Source: CAVSDF01 sp963726715
GTDB taxonomy: Bacteria > Bacteroidota > Rhodothermia > Rhodothermales > BA12
Assembly: GCA_963726715.1 (NCBI GenBank)
Contig: CAVSDF010000008.1
Span: 248,001-312,000 of the forward strand
DNA: 64,000 nucleotides
Direction: 5' to 3'
Shown here: in pieces, positions 8,817-17,694 of the stretch
How positions within the stretch are numbered: the first letter of the stretch is position 1
Layout: each line of letters begins with the position of its first letter
Notes under the pieces: generated by a model
Told to the model about the DNA's origin: nothing
The model's input: only the letters and a program-made list of their open reading frames with translations
Databases searched by the model: none
Program-made: the position numbers and the translations under genes

Positions 8817-9243
8817 GGCCGGGGTGAAAGAGGAGGGAGAGGGAGGGAGCGGCGCCGGGGCGCTGCCCTCTCCCCTTCCAACCGCCGTGCCACCCGACCC
8901 CGATGCCCTTCCGGGGCCCTGAAAGGCCCGTCGGCAGGCGGGAGTGTCCAGCCGTGTGGACATCCGGTGTGGCGCGCAGGGACTTCCGCCGGGGCCTCCG
9001 ATGGCGACTCCCCCTCCGCCTTTCGGGCACCTTCCCCACGCATGGGGAGGACCACCGCGGAGCGCCTTCGGTTCAGCGCGCAGCGGCAGGAGGGAGAACG
9101 CTGCACCGCCACCGGACGCGGCACGCGGAGGGCGCCTGTCAGGGCCAAGACCCTCGCAGGGCAGCGCAGGCGTCATCGCTCGCCCCGCCTCCGCATCTTC
9201 GCGCCACCCCAGGCGTTCACGAGCGTGCACCCTCTGACGCTCC
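8817..9243. other. 427-base divergent gap; no gene, one family C repeat
   Basis: It lies between the divergent secreted-protein gene and mutL. Open frames here are low-complexity shadows. It holds a degenerate family C element at 8999-9050 in inverted orientation and a short stem (tgtcca/tggaca near 8946-8963). No clear promoter box was found. Confidence 0.5.
8999..9050 (-). repeat. Family C element, degenerate copy
   Basis: Read on the minus strand it gives cctccccatgcgtggggaag, then gtgcc, then cggaggggg. This matches the order of blocks in the copies after clpB (17391-17480) and the MurF-like gene (39996-40080). Confidence 0.5.
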
Positions 9244-11208
9244 GTGACCGACCGCCTGATCCAGCGACTGCCCGATGTGCTCGCCAACAAGATCGCTGCG
9301 GGCGAGGTCGTGCAGCGGCCCGCGTCGGCGCTGAAGGAACTGGTCGAGAACAGCCTCGACGCCGCCGCCGAACGCATCGACGTCATCGTGCGCCGCGCCG
9401 GGGCCGACCTCGTGCAGGTCGTCGACGACGGCGCCGGGATGGGACGCGCCGACGCGCTCGTCGCCTTCGAGCGTCACGCGACGAGCAAGATCCGCGAAGC
9501 CAGTGACCTCGACCGCCTCCGCACGCTCGGCTTCCGCGGCGAGGCGCTCGCCTCCATCGCGTCGGTCTCGCAGCTCGAACTGCGGACGCGCCGGGCAAGC
9601 GACGAAGCGGGGACGCGGCTGCGCATCGACGGGGGCATCGCCGGGCGGCCGGAGCCGGTGGCGAGTCCGCCGGGGACGTCGATCGCCGCGCGCAACCTGT
9701 TCTACAACGTGCCCGCGCGGCGCGCCTTCCTCAAAAGCCCGGCGACGGAGTTTCGACACATCGTCGAGACCTTCCAGGCGCTCGCGCTCTCGCACCCCGA
9801 CGTCGCCTTCTCGCTCGCGCACGACGACGCCACCGTCTACCGCCTCCGCCCCGACACCGCGCCCGACGGCACCGACGCGCTCGCGCACCGCATCGGCGGG
9901 CTGTTCGAGTTCGACCCCGGCGCCACGCTCGTCGCCGTCCGCGAGGCGACGTCGTACCTGACGCTGCGCGGATACGTCGGGCGGCCCGAGCACACGCGGC
10001 GCGTGCGCGGCGAGCAGTTTTTGTTCGTCAACGCCCGCGTCGTCAAGAACCGGGCGCTCGACCACGCGGTGATGTCGGCCTTCGAGGGGCTGCTGCCGGA
10101 GGGGACGTATCCGTTCTATGCCCTCTTCCTCGACCTCGACCCGGCGCACATCGACGTGAACGTGCACCCGTCGAAATCGGAGGTGAAGTTCGACGACGAG
10201 CGCGGCGTCTACGCCTTCGTGCGGGCGGTTGCGCGGCGCGCCCTCGCGCAGGCCGACCTCGTGCCCCTCGCCGCGCACGCCACCGACGCGACCTTCGCGC
10301 CCGGCACCTCCTACGGCACCGGCGGATCGTCGGGGGCGACGTTCGGCACCTTCGACGCGGCCTCCAGCGGCTTCAACACCGCCTCCGACCGCTTCGGCGC
10401 GGCATCCGGCGGCTTCGACGCGGCGCACCCGGCCTTCGATGCGGCATCCGCTGCCTTCGATGCAACTCACTCTCCCTTCGACGCGGCCTCCCACCCCGTC
10501 GACGCGGATGCCGGAGCCGGGGATGTCGCGGGCACGGGATGGGATGCGGCGCCGAACGAGACGCTGTTCGGTCCGAGCGGGACGGCGGCGCGGCGCGGCG
10601 GCGAGGCGGAGACCGACGGGGCGTTTCTCGTGCAGCTGCACGACGCCTACATCGTCACCACGATCCGCTCGGGCCTGATGATCGTCGACCAGCGGGCGGC
10701 GCACGAGCGGGTGCTCTACGAACGCGCCCTTGCCACGCTCGGCAGCGGCCTCGGCCTCTCGCAGCAGCTGCTCTTCCCGCACACCGTCGAGCCGTCGGCG
10801 CCCGATCTCGCCCTCGTGCGCGAGCTCCTGCCCGATCTGAAAGCCCTCGGCTTCGACATCGACGTGCTCTCGGGGCGGACGCTCCTCGTGCGCGGCGTCC
10901 CTGCCGACGTGCGCGCGGGCGACGAGCGGGCCGTGCTGGAGGACCTGCTCGTGCCCTTCCGCGAACTCGACGCCGGGCCGCGCCTGACGCGCCACGAGGC
11001 CCTCGCCCACGCGGCGGCGCGGCGCGGCGCCCTCCGCGCGGGCCAGCGCCTCAGCGACGCCGAGATGCGGACACTCGTCGACCAGCTCTTCGCCTGCGAC
11101 CGCCCCCACGTCGCCCCCGACGGCCGTCCGACGCTCGTGCGCGTGACGATGGACGAGCTCGCCCGCCGCTTCGCCGCCTCGCGCGCGCCGATGCGGGGGG
11201 ATGGGTGA
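9244..11208 (+). CDS. mutL: DNA mismatch repair endonuclease MutL
   Basis: 654 aa from a GTG start. The N-terminal GHKL ATPase is complete: ELVENSLDA (33-40), DDGAGM, and GFRGEALASI. The C-terminal endonuclease/dimerisation domain has DQRAAHERVLYE (about 482-493), a DQHA(x)2E(x)4E-type metal site with His replaced by Arg, and near the end CDRPHVAPDGRPT. This type of MutL nicks DNA during mismatch repair; MutS is not in the window. The linker at residues 370-425 is unusual: eight units of seven residues, mostly FDAASxx or FDAAHxx. The GTG at 9244 is right before the conserved MTDRLIQRLPDVLANKIAAG. No frame problems in 2 kb. Confidence 0.96.
   Translation: MTDRLIQRLPDVLANKIAAGEVVQRPASALKELVENSLDAAAERIDVIVRRAGADLVQVVDDGAGMGRADALVAFERHATSKIREASDLDRLRTLGFRGEALASIASVSQLELRTRRASDEAGTRLRIDGGIAGRPEPVASPPGTSIAARNLFYNVPARRAFLKSPATEFRHIVETFQALALSHPDVAFSLAHDDATVYRLRPDTAPDGTDALAHRIGGLFEFDPGATLVAVREATSYLTLRGYVGRPEHTRRVRGEQFLFVNARVVKNRALDHAVMSAFEGLLPEGTYPFYALFLDLDPAHIDVNVHPSKSEVKFDDERGVYAFVRAVARRALAQADLVPLAAHATDATFAPGTSYGTGGSSGATFGTFDAASSGFNTASDRFGAASGGFDAAHPAFDAASAAFDATHSPFDAASHPVDADAGAGDVAGTGWDAAPNETLFGPSGTAARRGGEAETDGAFLVQLHDAYIVTTIRSGLMIVDQRAAHERVLYERALATLGSGLGLSQQLLFPHTVEPSAPDLALVRELLPDLKALGFDIDVLSGRTLLVRGVPADVRAGDERAVLEDLLVPFRELDAGPRLTRHEALAHAAARRGALRAGQRLSDAEMRTLVDQLFACDRPHVAPDGRPTLVRVTMDELARRFAASRAPMRGDG
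10351..10518 (+). repeat. Eight 21-base tandem repeats inside mutL
   Basis: Eight in-frame units of 21 bases encode heptapeptides FDAASSG, FNTASDR, FGAASGG, FDAAHPA, FDAASAA, FDATHSP, FDAASHP and VDADAGA. They sit in the flexible linker between the MutL ATPase and endonuclease domains. Confidence 0.85.
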
Positions 11209-11237
11209 CGGCGCGGGAGGACGTTCGGGGGGAGATG

Positions 11238-11259
11238 GGCGTGGGGAGTCGCCCACGCC
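11238..11259. terminator. Hairpin between converging mutL and porX
   Basis: ggcgtggg at 11238-11245 pairs with cccacgcc at 11252-11259 across a six-base loop, 29 bases after the mutL stop. There is no T-run, so the termination role is uncertain. Confidence 0.35.
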
Positions 11260-11427
11260 TCTGGTGGAGACGCCCCAGATGCAGGGACGGGAGACGTGGC
11301 GGCCACGCGTAGACCCGTCGTTGAGTGCCCACCCGACAGCGGCGAGCACGATGGGACGGGCAAACAGGGCGCTCAGGCGAAGCGAACGCCCCCGACGTAA
11401 GACGGCGGCCGAACCGTCCTCACGTCA

Positions 11428-12985
11428 TCATCCCTTCGGACGCAGCGTCATCACCGGCAGCAGCATCTCCTCCATCGACACGCCGCCGTGCTGCATCGTG
11501 TCTCGGTACATGTTCACGTAGTGGTGGTAGCTCGTCGGGTAGACGAAGTAGCGGTCCTGCTTGGCGAGGAGGTAGTTCTCGTTGATCGAGAGGCGCGGCA
11601 GGCCGAAGGCCTCGGGATCGCGGACGATGATCGCGTCCTTCTCGTCGGCCTTGATCTGACGCCCGTGCTTGTAGCGGAGGGCCGTCGAGGTCTCGCGGTC
11701 GCCGATGACCTTGGCCGGGTGGAGGCAGCGGATGGCGCCGTGGTCGGTGGTGACGACGATGGTGCAGTCGAGGCGCGAGAGCGTCTGAAAGGCGCTGAGC
11801 AGCCACGAGTGCTCGAACCACGTGCGGGTCAGGGCGCGGTAGGCGCGCTCGTCGGGGGCGATCTCGCGGAGGACCGGGTTGTCGGAGCGGCTGTGGGCGA
11901 GGATGTCGACGAAGTTGACGACGACGGCGGCGAGGTCGTGCTGGACGAGGTCGGCGGCGCTGGCGCCGAACTCGCGGCCTTCCTTCGAGGTGATGATCTT
12001 GTCGTAGCGCACGCGCAGGTGGCCGAGGTGGCGGCGCTGGAGCTGGTCGAGGAGGAAGGTCTCCTCGTGGCGGTTCTTGCTCGTCTCGTCGTCGTCGTCC
12101 GACCAGCGCCCGGCGTAGGTGCGGGCGATCTCGCGCGGCAGCATCCCGGCGAAGATGGCGTTGCGCGAGTACGGCGTCGCGGTGGGCAGGATCGACGTGT
12201 GCATCGACCGCTCGATGTCGAAGTGCGGGCGCAAGAGGCCCTCCATCTCCTGCCACTGGTCGAGGCGCATGCAGTCGATGACGAAGAAGACGACGGGCTT
12301 GGCGTTCGGCACGCGCAGGAGCGGCACGACGTTGTGCTTGACGATCTCGTGCGAGAGCAGCGGACGCTCGTCGGTCGGGCCTGCGCCTTCCATCCACCCG
12401 GCGTAGTTGCGCTCGACGTAGCGTCCGAACTCCTTGTTGGCCTCGCGCATCTGGTCGTCGAGCACCTGCCGGACGCCCTCCTCGGCGTCGAGGCGGCGGT
12501 CGAAGGCGATGAGGTCGGCGTAGAGCGCGTACCAGTCGGACGGTGTCGAGGCGCCGGAGAGGCGCGACGACAGTTCAGGGAACGACTGCAGGTACTGCCG
12601 CTGCGCCTGCTCGCCCTCGATGCGCGTGCGGTCGAGGACGCGCTTGGCGGTCATGCAGCACCTGGCTCGGGTTGACGGGCTTGGTGAGGTAGTCGGCGAT
12701 CTGCCCGCCGATCGCCTCCTCCATCAAATGCTCCTCCTCGCTCTTCGTCACCATCACGACCGGCACCTCGGGCGCCACGCGCGACATCTCGGCGAGCACG
12801 TCGAGGCCGTTCATGCCGGGCATCTGCTCGTCGAGGAGCACGAGGTCGGGGCGCGATTCGCGGACGCGCTCGAGGCCGTCGGCGCCGCTGTGGGCGGTCT
12901 CGACGGTGTAGCCCTTCGACTGGAGGAAGAGGACGTGCGGGCGCAGGAGATCGATTTCGTCGTCGATCCAGAGGATGGTGGGCAT
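11428..12985 (-). CDS. porX: PorX-type response regulator fused to PglZ/alkaline-phosphatase domain (one frameshift)
   Basis: The receiver domain starts at the ATG at 12985 (MPTILWIDDEIDLLRPHVLF) with phospho-acceptor D52 in PDLVLLDEQMPGMNG, VVMVTKSEEE, and the conserved lysine in YLTKPVNPSQ. The frame shifts near 12655 and continues as TAKRVLDRTRIEGEQAQRQY into the PglZ domain: FFVIDCMRLDQWQ, LPTATPYSRNAIFAGMLP (catalytic Thr region), TTDHGAIRC (metal ligands), and NENYLLAKQDRYFVYPTSYH. Total length is about 518 aa, as in known PorX. In Bacteroidota, PorX with PorY controls T9SS genes, and its PglZ domain cleaves cyclic or linear oligonucleotides. Joining the frames restores the family sequence, so a one-base indel is likely. 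No PorY is seen nearby. Confidence 0.9.
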
Positions 12986-13077
12986 TGCGGAGGCGGAGGA
13001 AGAGGTCTGCCCGCTCCAACGCCACGCCCGCCCCGAATGGTGCCGCGGCCCGGCGCCTGGTGATGCGGCAAGGGACT

Positions 13078-13120
13078 GGCGATGAGTTGGTTGTTGGTGC
13101 GGCAGACGTCGTTGGGGGTC
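13078..13120. repeat. Family E GT-rich tract
   Basis: gatgagttggttgttggtgc followed by gtcgttgggggt. It resembles tracts at about 6712, 13749, 18545, 35707 and 61340. It lies upstream of porX in the gap to the next gene, in which no gene is seen. Confidence 0.45.
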
Positions 13121-13263
13121 TGGGCGCCTGCGCAGGGGGGAGACGTCTGGCGGTGGCGACCGCGGACTGGCTCCCTGCAGGCTCCGCCCCTCGTCAGCGC
13201 GCGACGCAGCGCTCGACACTTCGGCGCGCCCTACTGACCAGCCGCCAGCGACATCCCTTCCGC

Positions 13264-13761
13264 TCACCCGCCCGCCGACGCAGCCGCCTGTTCGGCGCGC
13301 AGGATGAACGCGACGAGGGTGGCGATGAACAGGACGACCGGGAGGGGCGCCGCGTCGTCGGCGGTGATTTCGAGTCGCGAGCGCCAGGTGCCACGCCGCG
13401 CGACCTCGACGAACAGGCGCCCATCGTCCTGCACGACCGTGAACGTGCTACGCCACGACGACGCGCGGGTGAGGCGTCCGCGGCCGCCGCCGGTCTCGTC
13501 GCCGCCCGTCCATTCGAGGTCGTAGTCGCGCTTCCACATCGACGGCTTGACGGCCTGCGCAACCGGCACGTCGTTGGGTCCGGCGACGATGAGCGCGCCG
13601 TCGTACGGGTCCTTGCGGATCGAGTAGACGGTGTCGCCGAGGGTGAGCGTCGCGGCGGTGCGCCAGGCGGAGAAGTCGAGGAAGGCCACCTCGGCGCCGC
13701 TCGCGTCGAGGACGCGCAGGTCGCTGCGGGCCCATCCGACCGAGACGAGGGTGAGGAGCAT
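13264..13761 (-). CDS. Hypothetical protein with C-terminal membrane helix
   Basis: 165 aa. It begins MLLTLVSVGWARSDLRVLDA. The body is rich in beta strands (AEVAFLDFSAW, ATLTLGDTVYSIRKD, GALIVAGPNDVPVAQAV, WKRDYDLEWTG, STFTVVQDDGRLFVEV, RSRLEITADD) and ends with one hydrophobic helix (LPVVLFIATLVAFILRAEQA). The strand pattern with a C-terminal helix recalls tubby/LURP-like or PH-like folds, but I cannot name a family. The ATG at 13761 is chosen because upstream codons run into the family E repeat and have no protein-like pattern. Confidence 0.6.
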   Translation of the reverse strand: MLLTLVSVGWARSDLRVLDASGAEVAFLDFSAWRTAATLTLGDTVYSIRKDPYDGALIVAGPNDVPVAQAVKPSMWKRDYDLEWTGGDETGGGRGRLTRASSWRSTFTVVQDDGRLFVEVARRGTWRSRLEITADDAAPLPVVLFIATLVAFILRAEQAAASAGG

Positions 13762-14010
13762 GGGGGTGGGGTGTTTGTCGTTGATGGGTCGTTGTCGGCG
13801 CAAGGGCCACGTTCGGCACCGCTGCTGCGGATGGGCGGTTCGGGTGTCTCGCCGGAGCCTGCCGCCGGTGCTCCTCCGCGCTGGATACGCGGGTGTGGCG
13901 GGAGGGCCGCGCCACCGCCCGTCGGTCGCGGGTTCCATCGATCACGGGCAACGACACGGGCCGCGCTTACGCCCACCATCAACAACCAACGACCAACACC
14001 CCTCAGGCGC
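13749..14010. repeat. Family E element with inverted arms
   Basis: The left arm (about 13749-13780, ggggtgtttgtcgttgatgg) and the right arm (about 13975-14010, ending ccaacgaccaacacccctc) are imperfect inverted repeats about 200 bases apart. Between the two minus-strand genes the stretch holds no coding frame of its own. Confidence 0.45.
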
Positions 14011-14521
14011 CGCGGGTGAGGCGTCCGGTGCCGGTCTTGGGGACCGGGGCCGGGACGGGAGCATCGCCCTCCGCCCCGCCGTCGTTGGACGGATGGAGGA
14101 GCAGGCGTGCATCGTCGGCGATCTCGAAGGCGGCGTAGACGTCGTCGTTGAAGGCCTCGACGAAGCGCGCGAAGCTCTTGCCCTCGAACGCGCCTGCGTA
14201 GACGGCGTCGGCGAAGAGCACGGATTCGCTCTCGCCCGCCTCGGGCGCGACGGCGGAGAAGCGCGCGGCGTGCGCGGCGATGCCGCACACGTTGACGAGC
14301 GCGTCGAGGTCGGCCTGCGGCAGCGCCGGGCGCAGGCCGAGCGTCCCGCTGAGCGCGATCCCGAGATCGACGATGGAGACGACGATCTCGCCTTCGTCGG
14401 GGTCGGTGGCGACGAGGATCGGCCCGGCCTCGGGGTCGGTCTCGCGTTCGATGTCGTAACCGAGACTGTCGAGCACGACGGCGGCGCGGGTGAGGAGCGC
14501 GGAGGGGAGCAGGCGGGCCAT
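14003..14521 (-). CDS. Hypothetical protein, possibly a chaperone-like/YbjN-like fold
   Basis: 172 aa. It starts MARLLPSALLTRAAVVLDSL and continues GYDIERETDPEAGPILVATD, GEIVVSIVDLGIALSGTLGL, then SVLFADAVYAGAFEGKSFAR, FVEAFNDDVYAAFE. The alternation of an N-terminal helix, a four-strand sheet and C-terminal helices recalls the YbjN/type III chaperone fold, but this is only a pattern impression. The C-terminus (about 30 residues) is Pro/Gly/Thr-rich. A TAGATTCG box (minus strand, 14549-14556) lies 28 bases upstream of the ATG at 14521 and supports this start. Confidence 0.62.
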   Translation of the reverse strand: MARLLPSALLTRAAVVLDSLGYDIERETDPEAGPILVATDPDEGEIVVSIVDLGIALSGTLGLRPALPQADLDALVNVCGIAAHAARFSAVAPEAGESESVLFADAVYAGAFEGKSFARFVEAFNDDVYAAFEIADDARLLLHPSNDGGAEGDAPVPAPVPKTGTGRLTRGA

Positions 14522-14548
14522 GGGCGGAAGCAGCGGTGTCGGAGCGTT

Positions 14549-14556
14549 CGAATCTA
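14549..14556 (-). promoter_or_regulatory. Candidate -7 box TAGATTCG
   Basis: It matches the TAnnTTnG pattern 28 bases upstream of the minus-strand hypothetical gene starting at 14521. Confidence 0.4.
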
Positions 14557-14557
14557 C

Positions 14558-14585
14558 GGACGACGGACGATGGACGACGGACGAC
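14558..14585. repeat. Four 7-base tandem repeats (GGACGAC)
   Basis: ggacgac, ggacgat, ggacgac, ggacgac in a row, next to the candidate -7 box and 145 bases upstream of clpB. A related gtccatcgtccg string occurs near 1043. Confidence 0.6.
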
Positions 14586-14729
14586 CGACCATCCCGCCCC
14601 ACCACCCTCCCTGCCACCCTGTCAGGCACCGCCGTCGCGGCACGGCGGTTGGAGTCCACCGCTCCATCGACACGCCGCGCGGCGCCGGGCGGCGCTGCCT
14701 TCTTCTCCACATTGATTCAGACACGCAGC

Positions 14730-17390
14730 ATGAACCTCAGCAAGTTTACCCTCAAGGCCCAGGAGGCCGTGCAGGAGGCCGCGGAAATCGCCGCCGCCAG
14801 CAACCAGCAGGGCCTCGAACCGGCGCACCTGCTCCGCGCCTTCCTCGGCGAAGACGGCGGCATCGTCCGCTCCATCCTCGCGCGCCTCGGCGCCTCCGCC
14901 GACACGCTCCTCGCCAGCGCGCCGACGACGCCATCGACCGCCTGCCGCGTCGTGTCGGGCGCTCGGTCGTCCGGGCAGTTCCTCACCGACGCCGCCAAGA
15001 GCGTCTTCGACCGCGCCCTCGCCGAGGCCGAACTGCTGCAAGGACGACTACGTGTCGTCGCGAGCACCTGCTCGTCGCCCTCGCCGCGGCGCCGGACGCC
15101 GCCGGCGAGGCGCTCCGCGCGCGAGGGCGTCGACCAAGGACGACTTCTCGCCGTGCTCAAGCGACGTGCGCGGCGGCCAGCGCGCCGACCGACGCCGCAC
15201 GCCGAGAGCCGCTACGAGGCCCTCAAGCGCTTCGCCGCGCGACCTGAACGACCTCGCGCGGCAGGGCAAGATCGACCCGGTCATCGGGCGCGACGCCGAG
15301 ATCCGGCGCGTGCTGCAGATCCTCAGCCGCCGCACCAAGAACAACCCCGTGCTCGTCGGCGAGCCGGGCGTCGGCAAGACCGCCATCGCCGAGGGCCTCG
15401 CCATCCGCATCGTGCAGGGCGACGTGCCCGAGGGCCTCGAGAACATCGAGGTCGTCGCGCTCGACCTCGCCGCGCTCGTCGCCGGGCGCCAAGTACCGCG
15501 GCGAGTTCGAGGACCGCCTCAAGGCCGTCGTCAAGGAGGTCGCCGATGCCGGCGGCGAGGTGATCCTGTTCATCGACGAGATCCACACGCTCGTCGGCGC
15601 GGGGGCCGCCGAGGGCGCCGATCGACGCCGCCAACATCCTCAAGCCCGCCCTCGCGCGCGGCGAACTGCGCGCCATCGGCGCGACGACGCTCGACGAGTA
15701 CCGCAAGTACATCGAGAAGGACAAGGCGCTGGAACGCCGCTTCCAGATGGTGCTCGTCGGCGAGCCGATCGGTCGAGGACACGGTGTAGCATCCTGCGCG
15801 GCATCAAGGAGCGCTACGAGGTGCACCACGGCGTGCGCATCACCGACGCCGCCATCGTCGCCGCCGCCGAGCTCTCCGACCGCTACATCCAGGACCGCTT
15901 CCTGCCCGACAAGGCCATCGACCTCATCGACGAGGCCGCGGCGCGGCTGCGCATCGAGATCGCGTCGATGCCGGAAGAGCTCGACCGCCTGGAGCGCCAG
16001 ATCCGGCAGCTCGAGATCGAGCGCGAGGCCGTCAAGCGCGAGGAGGACGACCGCGCGGACCGCCCGCATCGAGGAGCAGATCGCCAACCTCGACGCCGAG
16101 CGCACCGAGTCCGCGCGCGGTGGCAGAGCGAGCAGCGACCTGATCCAGCAGGTGCAGCGAGCGCCAAGCAGGAGATGGACGCCGTGCGCAGTCGAGGCCG
16201 AGCGCCGCGAGCGCGAGGGCGACTACGGCGGGCGTGGCCGAGCTCCGCTACGGACGCATGCCCGCCCTCCGAGACGCAGATCGACACCGCCCCGCGGCCT
16301 TGGCGAGCTGCACGCCGCCGGGTCGCTCCTCAAGGAAGCAGGTGGACGCCGAGGACATCGCCGAGATCGTCGAGCAGGTGGACGGGCGTCCCGGTCTCGC
16401 GGATGCTGGAGGGCGAGCGGCAGAAGCTGCTGCGGCTGGAGGACGAACTCGAAGAAGCGCGTCGTGGGGCAGGACGAAGCCGTGCGCGATCGTCGCCAAC
16501 GCCGTGCGGCGCGGGCGGGCGGGCCTGCAGGAGGCGCAGCGGCCCATCGGCTCGTTCCTGTTCCTCGGCACCACCGGCGTCGGCAAGACGGAGCTCGCCA
16601 AGGCCCTCGCCTCGTTCCTGTTCTCCGACGAAGACGCCATCGTGCGCATCGACATGTCGGAGTACCAGGAGCGCCACACCGTCGCCCGGCTCATCGGCGC
16701 GCCTCCGGGCTACGTCGGCTACGAGGAGGGCGGACAGCTGACCGAGAAGGTGCGCCGCAAGCCGTACTCCGTCGTGCTCCTCGACGAGATCGAGAAGGCG
16801 CACCCGGAAGTCTTCAACGTGCTGCTGCAGGTGCTCGACGACGGGCGATTGACCGATTCGCAGGGCCGGACGGTCGACTTCACGAACACGCTCGTCATCA
16901 TGACGAGCAACCTCGGCAGCGACGTCATCCGCGAGCGCCTCGACGCCAACACGCTCCTCGGCGGCGGCGACGCCGGTGCCGACGCCGCGCTCTACGACCG
17001 TCTCGAAGACGAGGTGACGGCCCTCCTGCGGCAGCGCCTGCGCCCGGAGTTTCTGAACCGCATCGACGAAGTCGTCGTCTTCCGTCCGCTCGGGCAGGCG
17101 CAGATCCGCCGCATCGTGACCCTCCAGTTCGCGCGCCTCGCGCCCTCGCGCGGAAGAGCCACGGCGTCACCCTCGTGCTCACCGACGCCGCCGCCGACTG
17201 GCTGGCCGCCAAGGGCTTCGACCCCGTCTTCGGCGCCCGCCCGCTCAAGCGCGTCTTGCAGCGCGAGGTGGCGAACAAGCTGGCCGAAGAGATCCTGAGC
17301 GGCTGGGTCCAGCCCGGCGAAACCGTGCAGATCGACGCCGCCGACACCGGCCTGACGTTCGAGCACGTCGCCCCGCGCGTCGAGGCGTGA
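14730..17390 (+). CDS. clpB: ATP-dependent disaggregase ClpB, frame broken about twenty times
   Basis: The ATG at 14730 opens with MNLSKFTLKAQEAVQEAAEI, the Clp N domain. By moving between the three frames one recovers a full ClpB in order: EHLLVALAA, then RDLNDLARQGKIDPVIGRDA, first Walker A GEPGVGKTA, LFIDEIHTLVGAGAAEGA, the coiled-coil M domain (RLRIEIASMPEELDRLERQI), TGVPVSRMLEGE, second Walker A GTTGVGKTELAK, DMSEYQERHTVARLIGAPPG, and the C-terminal HGVTLVLTDAAADWLAAKGF to the stop at 17390. It would rescue aggregated proteins with DnaK/DnaJ/GrpE. Frame changes include both one-base gains and losses (for example near 14915, 14950, 15043, 15057, 15126), mostly in GC runs. The conserved domains argue for assembly errors over decay. 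Confidence 0.9.
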
Positions 17391-17480
17391 CGGCCCCCAC
17401 CGGCTTCTGCGGCCTGGACGGCCTCCGAAGCATCCGCCCCCGCGGTCGCGGGGGAGGTGCCCGAACCGACGCAGGAGGTC
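17391..17480 (+). repeat. Family C element directly after clpB
   Basis: It starts right after the stop with gcccccaccgg, then ctgcggcctggac, cctccgaagcatcc, an 8-bp palindromic stem (cccccgcg at 17437-17444, cgcggggg at 17447-17454), then aggtgccc. It aligns over its length with 39996-40080, which follows the MurF-like gene stop in the same way. The hairpin could act in termination. Confidence 0.6.
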
Positions 17481-17636
17481 CCGAAGGGAAGGGCGGACAT
17501 GCCGAGTCGGTGCCCGCGTAGCCGCTCGTCTCCACGCACCCCACCCGCTCGTCGTCGGCACCCTCTCATACGGGGTCGCGGATTCGATGGGTCGTGGCGC
17601 CAGGGGGGGGGCGGACCGTCTCCGGGGGGGTGGGGT

Positions 17637-17664
17637 GCAACCGGGCGGGTCGAGACCCGCCCCT
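17637..17664. repeat. Family A palindrome, inverted twin of 6806-6833
   Basis: The 9-bp stem gggcgggtc/gacccgccc has the loop ga. All 28 bases are the reverse complement of the copy near 6.8 kb. Confidence 0.75.
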
Positions 17665-17694
17665 ACGACGCGCGGGGTGCACGGCGATTCCGTA

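Larger units (their letters stand above)
17391..17694. other. 304-base gap between converging clpB and hydrolase; repeats only
   Basis: The gap contains the family C element, G-runs of 8-9 bases (about 17612-17630), and the family A palindrome at 17637-17664. No gene is supported. Confidence 0.6.

Noticed and set aside
12640..12670. Programmed frameshifting in porX or the aldolase gene
   Set aside because: No slippery heptamer and no stimulatory hairpin are seen, and similar breaks occur in many unrelated genes. Random indels explain it better.
14540..14560. gttcgaatc, resembling a tRNA T-loop
   Set aside because: No acceptor stem, anticodon arm or D-arm fits around it, and it overlaps a -7-like box.
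17612..17630. G-runs as a possible G-quadruplex
   Set aside because: The runs are single homopolymer tracts in a low-quality-looking gap; spacing does not give four regular runs, and homopolymer error is likely.
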